Below are positions 51,718 to 60,998 of a DNA stretch of 62,165 bases, piece after piece. The stretch comes from Rhodospirillum sp. UBA1311. Its GTDB lineage: Bacteria > Pseudomonadota > Alphaproteobacteria > Rhodospirillales > Rhodospirillaceae. Below the pieces are notes generated by a model, which was not told where the DNA came from, did no database searches, and saw only the letters and a program-made list of their open reading frames with translations. Within the stretch, counting starts at the first letter, position 1, and every line of letters begins with the position of its first letter. The position numbers and the translations under genes are program-made. The DNA is taken from positions 27,666 through 89,830 of the forward strand of contig DBTR01000031.1 of assembly GCA_002307145.1 (NCBI GenBank). Direction: 5' to 3'.

Positions 51718-53406
51718 ATGCACACCTTCAATAATCTGAAAATCGGCAAAAAGTTGATCCTCACGTTCTCTGCCGTCTTGGCGTTGGTTATCGCGCTCAG
51801 CAGCGTGACATTCATCGAGCTTAACGCGATCACCCGAAGCACGGACGATCTTGCGGACGTCCGGCTCCCGAGCATCGCTGCGCTCCGCAACGTCCAATAC
51901 ATCCAGGCAGCACGGCGAGCCGCCGTCCTTTCGCACGTCATTTCGACCGAAGACGCGGATATGAAAGCTCTCGACGAACGAATAGCCGACCTACTCGCCG
52001 AACGGGAGAAAGCCCGGGCGAGTTACGAACCGCTGATCGCCTCACCCGAAGAGCGTGCGCTGTATCAAAAATATGTTGACCTGTTAGGAAAGTATGACAA
52101 AGAAGTTGATGCCATACTGTCTCTCTCCCGTCAGAACCAAAATGAACGCGCCAAGGAACTGACGGGCGGTAATGCACGGATACTGAGCGGTGAAATGAGT
52201 GCCGCGCTCGAGTCGGCGGTGAAGCTAAACACCAACAACGCCAATATTTCTGCCGTGAACACTCGCAACGCCGCTTCCTTGGCGCAAACCCTGTTGATGG
52301 CAGGATTGGCCGTTGTTTGCGCGCTACTCATTGGAGCGGGGCTCGCCCTCAAATCGAGCATCGCAACACCGATCGTCGCCATTACTCATTCCATGAGCGA
52401 TCTCGCCAAGGGCAACAAGACGATCGAAATCCCCAATGTCGGCCGCGAGGACGAGGTCGGCGCGATGGCAAGCGCGGTCCTGGTATTCAAGGAGAACGCG
52501 ATCGAGGCCGACCGTCTCGCAGGCGAACGGGAGGCGGCGCGCATCGCCCGCGAAAAGCGCGCGGAAGCGATCGAGACGATGACCCGGGAATTCGACGCCA
52601 AGGTCTCCCAGGTGCTCGGCATCGTCTCGGGTGCCTGTACCGAGATGGACAGCACCGCCCAGTCCCTCTCCGCAACCGCCGAGCAGACCAACCGGCAGGC
52701 GACCGCTGTCGCCGCCGCTTCGGAAGAAGCTTCGTCCAGCGTCCAGACCGTGGCGAGCGCCGCCGAGGAACTCTCCGCATCCATTGTCGAGATCGGCCGC
52801 CAGGTCGAACACGCCAAGAACGTCTCCCACGCCGCCACCGAGGAGGCCAACCGCGCCGACAAGCTGGTGCAGGGACTTTCGGAAGGTTCGTCGCGGATCG
52901 GCGAGGTGATCAACCTGATCACCGACATCGCGAGCCAGACCAACCTGCTTGCGCTCAACGCGACGATCGAAGCGGCGCGCGCTGGCGAGATGGGCAAGGG
53001 CTTCGCCGTGGTCGCCGGCGAAGTGAAGAACCTCGCCAACCAAACCGCCAAGGCGACCGAGGAAATCGGCGCGCAGATCGGTGCGGTGCAGAGCGCCACC
53101 AGCCAGGTGGTGACCGCGATCGGTTCGATCGTCGCGCGAATCGGCGAAATCGCCGAGGTCAACACCGTGATCGCCGCAGCGGTCGAGCAGCAGCAAGCTG
53201 CGGCGCATGAGATCGCGCGCAACGTCCAAAACGCGGCGGCGGGCACCCAGGAGATCTCCAGCACCACCGTCGGCGTCAGCCAGGCGGCGGGGGAAACCGG
53301 CGCAGCCTCGCGGCAGGTGCTGGATGCCTCCCGCTCGCTGTCGCAGGAAGCCGAAAGCCTGCGAGGAGTCGTCGAGACTTTCCTCTCCGGCGTGCGATCC
53401 GCATAA
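51718..53406 (+). CDS. Methyl-accepting chemotaxis protein (tandem copy 2)
   Basis: 562 aa. TM1 is about residues 11-30. The periplasmic four-helix domain (about 31-190) carries TRSTDDLADVRLPSIAALRNVQYIQAARRAAVLSHVIS, TM2 is about 190-210, then HAMP (SSIATPIVAITHSMSDLAKG) and the signalling domain with tip TNLLALNATIEAARAGEMGKG. The CG-repeat site here is NQTAKATEE and in frame. The DNA of the sensor half is visibly richer in A/T and uses different codons from the signalling half, which is close to its neighbours. That suggests an imported or older sensor joined to a homogenised signalling part. A strong terminator follows. Confidence 0.95.
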   Translation: MHTFNNLKIGKKLILTFSAVLALVIALSSVTFIELNAITRSTDDLADVRLPSIAALRNVQYIQAARRAAVLSHVISTEDADMKALDERIADLLAEREKARASYEPLIASPEERALYQKYVDLLGKYDKEVDAILSLSRQNQNERAKELTGGNARILSGEMSAALESAVKLNTNNANISAVNTRNAASLAQTLLMAGLAVVCALLIGAGLALKSSIATPIVAITHSMSDLAKGNKTIEIPNVGREDEVGAMASAVLVFKENAIEADRLAGEREAARIAREKRAEAIETMTREFDAKVSQVLGIVSGACTEMDSTAQSLSATAEQTNRQATAVAAASEEASSSVQTVASAAEELSASIVEIGRQVEHAKNVSHAATEEANRADKLVQGLSEGSSRIGEVINLITDIASQTNLLALNATIEAARAGEMGKGFAVVAGEVKNLANQTAKATEEIGAQIGAVQSATSQVVTAIGSIVARIGEIAEVNTVIAAAVEQQQAAAHEIARNVQNAAAGTQEISSTTVGVSQAAGETGAASRQVLDASRSLSQEAESLRGVVETFLSGVRSA

Positions 53407-53737
53407 ACGGAGTCGGCATCGTTTGATGTCCCAAGCGGAGCCTTTCCAGGCTCCGCTTTTTACTTTGGCGCCGTTCTCCCTTTCCACTCGGCTGGACGAC
53501 ATGTGAGAACCCGTTCCAACTCCTCCGACATGCAACCTGCACGCGCGACTTACATCGTATAACCCGCATAAATCAATAGGTTGACGCACATATTCGATCT
53601 TCGCCAATTGCGTACCCCACCGAACTCACCTAGGGTGATTTACGTACCTGAGTACACATGGCTATTCCAATCAACTTGGCGGCTCACGGAATCTTAGGGG
53701 CGCGTCCGTGCAATCGCCGGAAAGACGGGTGGAAGAC
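53407..53737. promoter_or_regulatory. 331-bp gap between chemoreceptor copies 2 and 3
   Basis: Apart from the terminator at 53433-53461 there is no gene. The stretch 53560-53690 is AT-rich for this genome and should hold the promoter of copy 3. TTGACG at 53581 is a possible -35 but has no good -10 at the right distance. A GTAC-N4-GTAC pair near 53642-53660 is the only other symmetry seen. Confidence 0.4.
53433..53461 (+). terminator. Rho-independent terminator after chemoreceptor copy 2
   Basis: Perfect 10-bp stem AAGCGGAGCC/GGCTCCGCTT with a 6-nt loop (53443-53448), running into three further T. Confidence 0.85.
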
Positions 53738-55426
53738 ATGAGGGGTTTCGACAATTTGCTGATGGGACGGAAACTGACGGTGATCTTCACCATCCTGTCC
53801 GTTCTGGTGGGTATACTGGGCGCGACCGCGGTTTACGAGGTGCGCGCCCTTGGGCTTGCGACAGACGACCTCACCGATCATTGGGTTCCGACCATCGACG
53901 CGGTGCGCGACCTGCAGTTCCTGCTCGCGGCGCAGCGCACGTCGGAATACGCGCTGGTCACGGCGCAGGACGCGGCCGACCGCACCGACGTCGGGGGGCG
54001 GATCGACAAGCTCCACACGAACGTCACCGCCATACTGCCGCAGATCGAAGCCGGCCTGGTGTCGCCCGAGGCCAAGGCCCTGTTCGGCGATTTCAAGCAG
54101 GAGCACGCCCGGTACATCGAAGCGATGCAGAAGGTGATCGACACGGCGGCGCGGCACCCGGGCGGCGAAGCGCGCGAGATGCTCGCCCGCGACACCCGCG
54201 CGATCTCCGACGCGATGACCGGACGGCTGAATGCGCTCGCCGCGCTGGTGCATGCGCGGGTCGAGGAAGCCTCCGACGCGACCGATACGATCCGCTCCAC
54301 CGCCTACGCCATGATCACGGTGGTGATGGGGCTGGTGGTCGGCCTCGCGATCGCGAGCGGCATGGTGCTGAAGCGCGGCATCGCCGCTCCGATCATGACC
54401 ATGACCGGCGCGATGAAGCGTCTCGCGGCGGGCGAACACGGCATCGAGGTTCCGGCATGCGGCCGCAAGGACGAAGTCGGCGCGATGGCCGACGCGGTGC
54501 TGGTGTTCAAGGAAAATGCGATCGAAGCCGCGCGCCTTGCCGCCTTGCAGGAGACCGCGCGCGCCGCGCAAGCGAAGCACGCCGCCACCATCGAGGCCCT
54601 GACCCACGCGTTCGACGGGCGCGTCTCCCAGGTGCTCGACATCGTCGCCGGGGCCTGCACCGAGATGGACAGCACCGCCCAATCCCTCTCCGCCACCGCC
54701 GAACAGACCAACCTCCAGGCCACCGCCGTCGCCGCCGCCAGCGAGCAGGCGTCGGGCAGCGTCCAGACCGTCGCCACCGCCGCCGAGGAACTCTCCGCCT
54801 CGATCGCGGAAATCGCGCGGCAGGTCGATCACGCCAAGAACCTCTCCAAGGCCGCGACCGACGAGGCCGCGCGCGCCGACATTCTCGTCAAGGGGCTATC
54901 GGACGGATCGTCGCGGATCGGCGAGGTGATCGGCCTGATCACCGACATCGCGAGCCAGACCAATCTCCTTGCGCTCAACGCGACGATCGAGGCGGCGCGC
55001 GCGGGCGAGATGGGCAAGGGCTTCGCCGTGGTCGCGGGGGAGGTGAAGAACCTCGCCAACCAGACCGCGCGCGCAACCGAAGACATCGGCCAGCAGATCG
55101 GCACGGTGCAAGGCGCGACCGATCAGGTGGTCGCCGCGCTCGGCAGCATCGTCGCACGAATCGGCGAGATCGCCGAGGTCAACACCGCGATCGCTTCGGC
55201 GGTGGAGGAGCAATCGGCGGCGGCCTCCGAAATCGCCCGCAACGTCCAGCAGGCCGCGGCGGGAACCCAAGAGATCTCGGCGACCACCGTCGGCGTGAGC
55301 CAGGCGGCGGGCGAAACCGGCGCAGCCTCGCGCCAAGTGCTCGCCGCCTCGCAATCGCTCTCCTGCGAGGCGGAAAGCCTGAAGACCGTGGTCGAGACTT
55401 TCCTCTCGGGCGTTCGCGCCGCCTGA
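53738..55426 (+). CDS. Methyl-accepting chemotaxis protein (tandem copy 3)
   Basis: 562 aa. TM1 is about residues 10-30. The four-helix periplasmic domain has LGLATDDLTDHWVPTIDAVRDLQFLLAAQRTSEYALV, TM2 is near 190-210, then HAMP and a signalling domain with tip TNLLALNATIEAARAGEMGKG. The DNA of the signalling domain is nearly the same as copy 1 over long runs (for example around 55080-55130). ATG 53738 with GTGGAAGAC upstream is used; this start and MRGFDNL match copy 1. A GTG at 53708 would add 10 residues. It is the intact counterpart for judging the copy 1 frameshift. Confidence 0.95.
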   Translation: MRGFDNLLMGRKLTVIFTILSVLVGILGATAVYEVRALGLATDDLTDHWVPTIDAVRDLQFLLAAQRTSEYALVTAQDAADRTDVGGRIDKLHTNVTAILPQIEAGLVSPEAKALFGDFKQEHARYIEAMQKVIDTAARHPGGEAREMLARDTRAISDAMTGRLNALAALVHARVEEASDATDTIRSTAYAMITVVMGLVVGLAIASGMVLKRGIAAPIMTMTGAMKRLAAGEHGIEVPACGRKDEVGAMADAVLVFKENAIEAARLAALQETARAAQAKHAATIEALTHAFDGRVSQVLDIVAGACTEMDSTAQSLSATAEQTNLQATAVAAASEQASGSVQTVATAAEELSASIAEIARQVDHAKNLSKAATDEAARADILVKGLSDGSSRIGEVIGLITDIASQTNLLALNATIEAARAGEMGKGFAVVAGEVKNLANQTARATEDIGQQIGTVQGATDQVVAALGSIVARIGEIAEVNTAIASAVEEQSAAASEIARNVQQAAAGTQEISATTVGVSQAAGETGAASRQVLAASQSLSCEAESLKTVVETFLSGVRAA

Positions 55427-55446
55427 TCCGGCGGGTTCGACGAAAC

Positions 55447-55479
55447 GGCGAGGCTCGCGGGCCTCGCCATTCCGGTTTT
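55447..55479 (+). terminator. Probable terminator after chemoreceptor copy 3
   Basis: 8-bp stem GGCGAGGC/GCCTCGCC (55447-55454 with 55461-55468) in the gap between convergent chemoreceptor genes. TTTT comes about 8 nt later, so strength is moderate. Confidence 0.55.
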
Positions 55480-55483
55480 GACC

Positions 55484-57169
55484 TCAGGCGCTGCGGAGTT
55501 CGCCGAGGAAGCTGTCGATGCGCTGCCGCAACTGGACGAAGCGACGGTGCAGGTCGCCGCTCGCCCCGGCAACGCTCTCGGCGCTGTCGCCGACGGTGCG
55601 CGCAGCCCCTCCGACCTCGCCCATGTTTTCGGTGACCGCTTCGGAGCCGCGCGCCGCGTCGGCGACGTTGCGCGAAATCTCCTCGCTCGCGGCGAGCTGC
55701 TGCGTCACCGCCGCCGCGATCATCCCGGCCACGGCGTTGATCTCGGTGATCCCCTTGAAGATCTCTTCGATCGCGTCCACCGCGGTGCCGGTCGCCTCCT
55801 GCATCTGGGTCACGTGGCCGCCGATCTCCTCGGTCGCCCGCGCTGTCTGGTTGGCGAGGTTCTTCACCTCGCCCGCCACCACCGCGAAGCCCTTGCCCGC
55901 CTCGCCCGCGCGCGCCGCCTCGATCGTGGCGTTCAACGCCAGCAGGTTGGTCTGGCTCGCGATCGCACTGATCAGGTCGATCACGCCGCTGACCTTGGCC
56001 GCCGCGCCGCGCAGGGTTTCGACCTGATCGGTCGCCTTGCGGGTGCGTTCGAGCGCCTCGGCGGACATCGCATTGGAGTTTTCCACCTGCCGCCCGATCT
56101 CCTGGAACGACGCCGCGAGCTGCTCCGAGGCCGCCGCCAGGGCCTGCACCGCTTCCGCAGTTCGGCGCGCCTCCGCCGTAGTGTTGCCGACCCGCGCGTT
56201 GGTGTCCTGCGCGGTGCCACGCAGGGTCTGGGCGACGCCGTCCATTGCCGAAACCGCGTTCTCCACCTCGTTCAACGACGACCCGACCTGGGCTTCGAGG
56301 GCATCGGCCAGCGCCAGGGTGCGAGCGCGCAGGTTGGCCGCCGAGGCCTCCCGCTCCCGCCGCGTCGTCTCTTCGAGCGCGGCACGTTCGGCCACGCCCC
56401 GGCGCAACAGGTCGAGAGTCGCCGCCATCCGTCCCATTTCGTTTCGCAGGCCGAGGAACGGCACCGCGATATCGGTGTCGCCGTCGCCGATCCGCGCCAT
56501 CGCCTCTTCCAGGCGGCGCAGCGGCTGGGTGACGCCGCGCGACGTGGCGAACAACCCGGCCACCGCGACCGCGACCACGCCCATCGCCAGGAGAAGGAAG
56601 GTGCGATTGAAGGCGTTCACCTGGTCGCGCACCGTATCGCCGATTTCCGAACTTTCCCGCATCAACTGGCGCGATGCCGCTTCGGCTGCCTCGCGCAGCA
56701 CCGTGCCGTCGCCGTCGATCATGTCGTCGAGGCGGTCGAAGACGCTTTCTTCCGCGCCGTTCGTCACCGCGTTGATGAGGGTTTCGCCGACGGTCCGACG
56801 AAACTCGGGAAATACCCGTTGCGCATCCGCGATCACCAGCCTGGACGCCGGCGCGGCGGCGAGCCTGGCCATCGCCGCCTCGATGTTTCCAAACCCCTCG
56901 GTGAGATCGGTCATCCGCTCCGGCGTCACCTCGCCGTCAGCCCGGTCGACGATGATGTCCATCGCCGCGAGCAGCACCGTGATCGTCTGGATCTTCAGAT
57001 CGGCGGCGGCATCGCGGTTCACGCGCGCCACGTCCTGCCGATCCAGCGCCACGCTCACCGCGCCGTTGGTGATCAGCACGCCCGCCGTCATTCCCGCCAT
57101 CGCAAGTGCGAAAATCCCCGCCAGAACGCCAAGTTTCGCCCGCACCGACCACCGCGCCCAAACCGCCAT
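55484..57169 (-). CDS. Methyl-accepting chemotaxis protein next to the betaine transporter genes
   Basis: 561 aa. TM1 is about residues 12-35, a helical periplasmic domain follows (about 36-190), TM2 is about 195-215, and HAMP starts near GVTQPLRRLEEAMARIGDGDTDI. The signalling domain is more distant from the three tandem copies (for example SGVIDLISAIASQTNLLALNATIEAARAGEAGKG). AAGGAGA is 6 nt before ATG 57169. It is the last gene after proX-proW-proV on the same strand, 126 bp downstream, so it might sense a quaternary amine; this is only positional inference. Confidence 0.94.
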   Translation of the reverse strand: MAVWARWSVRAKLGVLAGIFALAMAGMTAGVLITNGAVSVALDRQDVARVNRDAAADLKIQTITVLLAAMDIIVDRADGEVTPERMTDLTEGFGNIEAAMARLAAAPASRLVIADAQRVFPEFRRTVGETLINAVTNGAEESVFDRLDDMIDGDGTVLREAAEAASRQLMRESSEIGDTVRDQVNAFNRTFLLLAMGVVAVAVAGLFATSRGVTQPLRRLEEAMARIGDGDTDIAVPFLGLRNEMGRMAATLDLLRRGVAERAALEETTRREREASAANLRARTLALADALEAQVGSSLNEVENAVSAMDGVAQTLRGTAQDTNARVGNTTAEARRTAEAVQALAAASEQLAASFQEIGRQVENSNAMSAEALERTRKATDQVETLRGAAAKVSGVIDLISAIASQTNLLALNATIEAARAGEAGKGFAVVAGEVKNLANQTARATEEIGGHVTQMQEATGTAVDAIEEIFKGITEINAVAGMIAAAVTQQLAASEEISRNVADAARGSEAVTENMGEVGGAARTVGDSAESVAGASGDLHRRFVQLRQRIDSFLGELRSA

Positions 57170-57295
57170 TCCGTCTCCTTCCGCGCTCTCGCGCACACAA
57201 AACCGAAACCCCACGCGTCCAGCGACATGTGGGGTTGGGCTCCGCGTTTGATAACCGTATTCCGCGCAAATTCCAGGCGGTATCGACTTCCGCGA

Positions 57296-58579
57296 TCAGC
57301 CGGACCGGGCGGGGCGTTCGGCCGGAACCGCGCCCGCCGCATCGTCGGCGGGCGGCGCTTCGCGGAATGCGGCGGGGTCGGCCGCCTCGATGCGTTGGGC
57401 GCGGGCATCGGCCTGGTCCGCGACCACTTCGATCACCGCCTTCTTCGTCACCACGCCCTGGAGTTCGCCATCCGCGTCGACCACCGGCAGCGGGTATTCG
57501 GCCTGCAACGCTGCCGGGAGGATATCTTCCACCGCCGCGCCGGGCTGCACCGAAGGCAGTTCCCGCGCGAGGTTCTTGAGCGGCGTGTGCGAACGCTTGG
57601 CCTGCTCCAGTTCGGCTTGGGTGACGACGCCGTAGCTGCCCGGCGCGCCGGTTTGCACATAGGCGAACCCGTGCGGGCTGGCGCGCATCTGGCGCAGCGC
57701 GTCGTCGAGGTTCTCGGTGGTGATCCGCAGGCGCGGCGGCTTCATCACCGTGTCGGCGGTCAGCACCCGCACCCGGTTGACGTCGCGGACGAAGGATTCG
57801 ACGTAGGCATCCGCCGGGTGCAGGAGAATCTCGGCAGGCGGGCCGACCTGGACCAGCGCTCCGTCCTTCAGGATCGCGATCCGGTCGCCGAGGCGCAGCG
57901 CTTCGTCGAGGTCGTGGGTAATGAACACGATGGTCCTGTGCAGCCGCGCCTGGAGCGCAGCGAGCTGGTCCTGCATCTCGGAGCGGATCAGCGGATCGAG
58001 CGCGCTGAATGCCTCGTCCATCAGCAGCACGTCGGCGTCGGTGCAAAGCGCGCGGGCCAAACCGACGCGCTGGCGCATCCCGCCCGAGAGCGCATCGGGA
58101 TAGGCCTCTCCGTACCCCGCCAAGCCCACCGTCTCCAGCCATTCGGCGGCGCGGGCGCGACGTTCCGCCTTCCCCACCCCCTGAATCGCCAGGCCATAGG
58201 CGACGTTCTCCACCACGCTCTTGTGCGGCAGCAGGCCGAAGTGCTGAAACACCATGCTCATCCGCTTGCGGCGGAAGTCGATGAGCCGCCTGCGGCCATA
58301 GCGCAGGATGTCCTCGCCGTCGAAGCGGATCTCGCCGGCGGTCGGATCGATCAGGCGGTTGAGATGGCGGATCAGGGTCGACTTGCCCGAACCCGAAAGC
58401 CCCATGACGACGAAAATCTGCCCCGCCGGGATGTCGAGGTCGACACCCCGCAGGCCGACCGAGTGGCCGGTCGCGGCGAGGATCTCAGCCTTGCTCTTGC
58501 CGGTGGCGAGCAACGGCAGCACCGAGGCCGGCTTGGGGCCGAAAATCTTCGAGACGCCGCGAACCTCGATCAATGCCAT
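57296..58579 (-). CDS. proV: Glycine betaine/proline ABC transporter ATP-binding protein with CBS domains
   Basis: 427 aa. ATPase: Walker A GLSGSGKST, signature ALSGGMRQRVGLARAL, Walker B ADVLLMDEAFSALD. Two C-terminal CBS motifs (about residues 275-400) sense ionic strength in OpuA/ProV-type systems. A basic Pro/Ala-rich tail ends the protein. It energises uptake of betaine or choline through ProW. It starts 13 bp after proW on the same strand, so they are co-transcribed. Confidence 0.93.
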   Translation of the reverse strand: MALIEVRGVSKIFGPKPASVLPLLATGKSKAEILAATGHSVGLRGVDLDIPAGQIFVVMGLSGSGKSTLIRHLNRLIDPTAGEIRFDGEDILRYGRRRLIDFRRKRMSMVFQHFGLLPHKSVVENVAYGLAIQGVGKAERRARAAEWLETVGLAGYGEAYPDALSGGMRQRVGLARALCTDADVLLMDEAFSALDPLIRSEMQDQLAALQARLHRTIVFITHDLDEALRLGDRIAILKDGALVQVGPPAEILLHPADAYVESFVRDVNRVRVLTADTVMKPPRLRITTENLDDALRQMRASPHGFAYVQTGAPGSYGVVTQAELEQAKRSHTPLKNLARELPSVQPGAAVEDILPAALQAEYPLPVVDADGELQGVVTKKAVIEVVADQADARAQRIEAADPAAFREAPPADDAAGAVPAERPARSG

Positions 58580-58592
58580 GGGACGCGGCTCC

Positions 58593-59456
58593 TCACGACT
58601 TCGAGGCGCCGCGGCTCTGCAGGCGCAGGCCGACGGACTGGGTGACCCGGTCGAACACGATCGCCAGGGCGACGATGGCGAGGCCGCCGATCGCGCCCTG
58701 GCCGCTGTCGTTGCGCTGGAGGCCGAGCAGCACTGTCTCGCCGAGGCCGCGCGCGCCGATCATCGAGGCGACCACCACCATCGCCAGCGCCATCATCAAG
58801 GTCTGATTGATCCCCTGCATGATGTTGGGCAAGGCGAGCGGCAATTGCACGCCGAACAACATCTGCACCCGCGTCGCGCCGAACGCGCGCGACGCCTCCA
58901 GCACCTCGGTATCGACGAGGCGGATGCCGAGGTCGGTGAGGCGGATCAGCGGCGGCGCGGCGTAGATCACCGTGGCCAGGATCGCCGGAACCTTGCCGAG
59001 GCCGAACAGCATCGCCGCCGGGATCAGGTAGACGAAGCTCGGAATCGTCTGCATCAGGTCGAGCAGCGGCAGGACGACCGCACGCACCCGGCTCGACCGC
59101 GCCATCAGCACCCCGACCGGCAGGCCGATGACGAGCGACATCCCCACCGCCACGCTCATGATCGCGATCGTCTGCATCGCCTGTTGCCAGACACCGAGGG
59201 AGCCGATCAGCCACATCGACGCCGCGACCCCCAGAGTGAGCGTCCAGCGCCGCGACGCGGCATAGGCGACCGCCGCGATCAGCGCCAGCACCACCGGCGG
59301 CGGCATCCCGCGCAACCAGCCTTCGAGCGCGACGAGAACCGTCAGCACCGCGCCGGAGAAGGCCTCGAAACCGTCGCCGTAGGTCACCACCAAGGATTCC
59401 ACGGCCCGATTCACCGCCTCGGCGACGCTTGGGCCGAAATTCAAGAAGATATCCAT
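58593..59456 (-). CDS. proW: Glycine betaine/proline ABC transporter permease
   Basis: 287 aa, about 6 predicted membrane helices. The permease EAA-type loop reads EASRAFGATRVQMLFGVQLPLALPNIMQGINQT. It pairs with ProV in the inner membrane. ATG 59456 gives a normal N-terminus; the longer frame upstream is a shadow. It is 55 bp downstream of proX, and a GC palindrome lies between (59482-59495). Confidence 0.92.
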   Translation of the reverse strand: MDIFLNFGPSVAEAVNRAVESLVVTYGDGFEAFSGAVLTVLVALEGWLRGMPPPVVLALIAAVAYAASRRWTLTLGVAASMWLIGSLGVWQQAMQTIAIMSVAVGMSLVIGLPVGVLMARSSRVRAVVLPLLDLMQTIPSFVYLIPAAMLFGLGKVPAILATVIYAAPPLIRLTDLGIRLVDTEVLEASRAFGATRVQMLFGVQLPLALPNIMQGINQTLMMALAMVVVASMIGARGLGETVLLGLQRNDSGQGAIGGLAIVALAIVFDRVTQSVGLRLQSRGASKS

Positions 59457-59481
59457 GCCATCCAATCCCACGGAGCCGGAG

Positions 59482-59495
59482 CGCCCGGCCGGGCG
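59482..59495 (-). promoter_or_regulatory. GC palindrome between proX and proW
   Basis: CGCCCGGCCGGGCG, a perfect 14-bp palindrome that can fold as a 5-bp hairpin with a GGCC loop, just after the proX stop. It sits at the same binding-protein/permease junction as the TRAP hairpins, but is shorter. Confidence 0.5.
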
Positions 59496-59511
59496 GAGCG
59501 CCTTGGCTGGG

Positions 59512-60528
59512 CTATTTGATCGCTGCGTCGACCCGCGCCGCGACGTCGCCCGGCACCCACGCATGCCAAACCTCCGGGCGTTCCTTGAGGAACGCCTTCG
59601 CCGCCACCTCGGGCGCATTCGCCCCGCCCGCGTCGCGCATCGCCACCAACGCCTTCGAGACCACCGCGCTGGTGGTGCGATACCTGGAGAGGAAGGCCTT
59701 CAGTTGCGGCGCCTGGGCGATGAAGGCGGCGTTGGCGACCACCCACACCTCCATCGGCGGGAAGCCGACGGCGGTCGTGGGCGACTTCGACTCCGCCATC
59801 GCCTTCCACCCCGCCGGGTCGTAGGCCGGTTCGTCGAGCATCACGCCGTCGTAGAGCCCCATCACCCAGGTCGGTCCCCAGTAATAGTAGAGGATCGGGC
59901 GCTGGCGGGCGTAGGCGGAGGCGATCGCCGCGCTGAGCGCCGCGCCGCTGCCGGGGTGGAAGTTGGTGAAGTCGTCGTCGAGGCCGTAAGCCTTCAGTTT
60001 CTTGGTGTTCACCGTTTCCGCCACCCATCCCGCGACGCCGTTGTAGAAGCGGCCCTTGCCGGGGTCCTCGGGGTCGCGGAAGATCTCCTTGTACTTCGGC
60101 AGGTCGAACACCGACTTCAGGCCGGGCGCAGGGGCGTTCGGTCCCTCGACGACGTAGCGCGGCACGAACCAGCCCTGAACCGCATCGTCGAAGTTGATGC
60201 CGAGTTCCACAGACTTGCCGCCCTTGCGCGCCGCCTCCCAGGCTTCCGGGAGGTTGTCTTTCCAGAGTTCCATGGTGACGTCGACGTCGCCGCGCGCCAT
60301 GCCGTTGAGCAGCGGAATCGTGGTTCCGGGCAAAACCTCGGACTTGCAGCCATAACCGTGGTCGAGGATGAAGCGCGCCACCGCGACGTGGAACGCATTC
60401 GAGTCCCAGTCGAGTCCGGCGAACACCACCGGTCGCTTGACCTCGCACGTCGGCGCGGCGTTCGCGAGACCGGGCGCCAGAGCCGCCAATCCGACCAACC
60501 AGGCGCATGCGGATATTTTCAAGGTCAT
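59512..60528 (-). CDS. proX: Glycine betaine/choline-type ABC transporter substrate-binding protein
   Basis: 338 aa, OpuAC family. The Sec signal peptide ends near LANA (residue ~24). Aromatic-rich regions that could form the quaternary-amine cage are FAGLDWDSNAFH, VQGWFVPRY and PILYYYWGPTWVMGLYD; OpuAC proteins hold the ligand with such Trp/Tyr. It delivers betaine, choline or proline betaine to ProW in the periplasm. It is the first gene of proX-proW-proV. The leader contains a hairpin (60636-60659) and a palindrome (60684-60696). Confidence 0.93.
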   Translation of the reverse strand: MTLKISACAWLVGLAALAPGLANAAPTCEVKRPVVFAGLDWDSNAFHVAVARFILDHGYGCKSEVLPGTTIPLLNGMARGDVDVTMELWKDNLPEAWEAARKGGKSVELGINFDDAVQGWFVPRYVVEGPNAPAPGLKSVFDLPKYKEIFRDPEDPGKGRFYNGVAGWVAETVNTKKLKAYGLDDDFTNFHPGSGAALSAAIASAYARQRPILYYYWGPTWVMGLYDGVMLDEPAYDPAGWKAMAESKSPTTAVGFPPMEVWVVANAAFIAQAPQLKAFLSRYRTTSAVVSKALVAMRDAGGANAPEVAAKAFLKERPEVWHAWVPGDVAARVDAAIK

Positions 60529-60998
60529 CGTGCTCTCCCTGACGGTTCAGGCGCCGTCGTTATGCATCGAACCCACGAATAACCCGCAGGGTCGCGGGTC
60601 GTTGCGCCGTTCCGGCGGCGGAACACCGAAAATCTCCGGTTTCGCCGGCACGAAACCGGCAACGCGGACGACGCGTCCAATACTTGACGGAGTCAAACCA
60701 GGACTTTTCCCCGCCACACACCCCGCAGAAATCGAAATATTCCCGGGATACTTTCCGGAGACGCACTTCACGGAGATAGGCAAAGACAGGGCGATATATC
60801 AGGTCGCGATCCGCGAATTTCCCGCATCTTATTGGATAAGGACTATCCGGAACCGCCGTGTCCGACCTATTTGTCATGCAACCCGGAAACCCGCGCATTT
60901 GCGCACCGCAGGGCTTGAACTCGCCGGTGCGTCGGGCTAGACCTGTGCGCCCATTACAGACCCCCACCCACGAATAGCCTCTCAAGGTCAGACATCAC
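60529..60998. promoter_or_regulatory. 470-bp divergent control region between proX and the ArsR-type gene
   Basis: There is no gene. It contains a perfect 9-bp hairpin CCGGTTTCG/CGAAACCGG (60636-60644 with 60651-60659), whose minus-strand 3' side runs into GATTTTC and could act as an attenuator for proX. TTGAC-GGA-GTCAA (60684-60696) is a candidate operator, and GGATA-N5-TATCC (60834-60848) another symmetric site. No certain promoter was found. Confidence 0.5.

Noticed and set aside
47401..55130. Long repeated DNA in the chemoreceptor genes as a mobile or CRISPR-like repeat
   Set aside because: The repeats encode the conserved receptor tip and its flanks, in frame, in each gene; they are paralogy rather than an array.
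60368..60940. 190-aa plus-strand frame covering the proX upstream region
   Set aside because: It begins antisense to proX, shows no family features, and its second half is non-coding in character; no ribosome site found.
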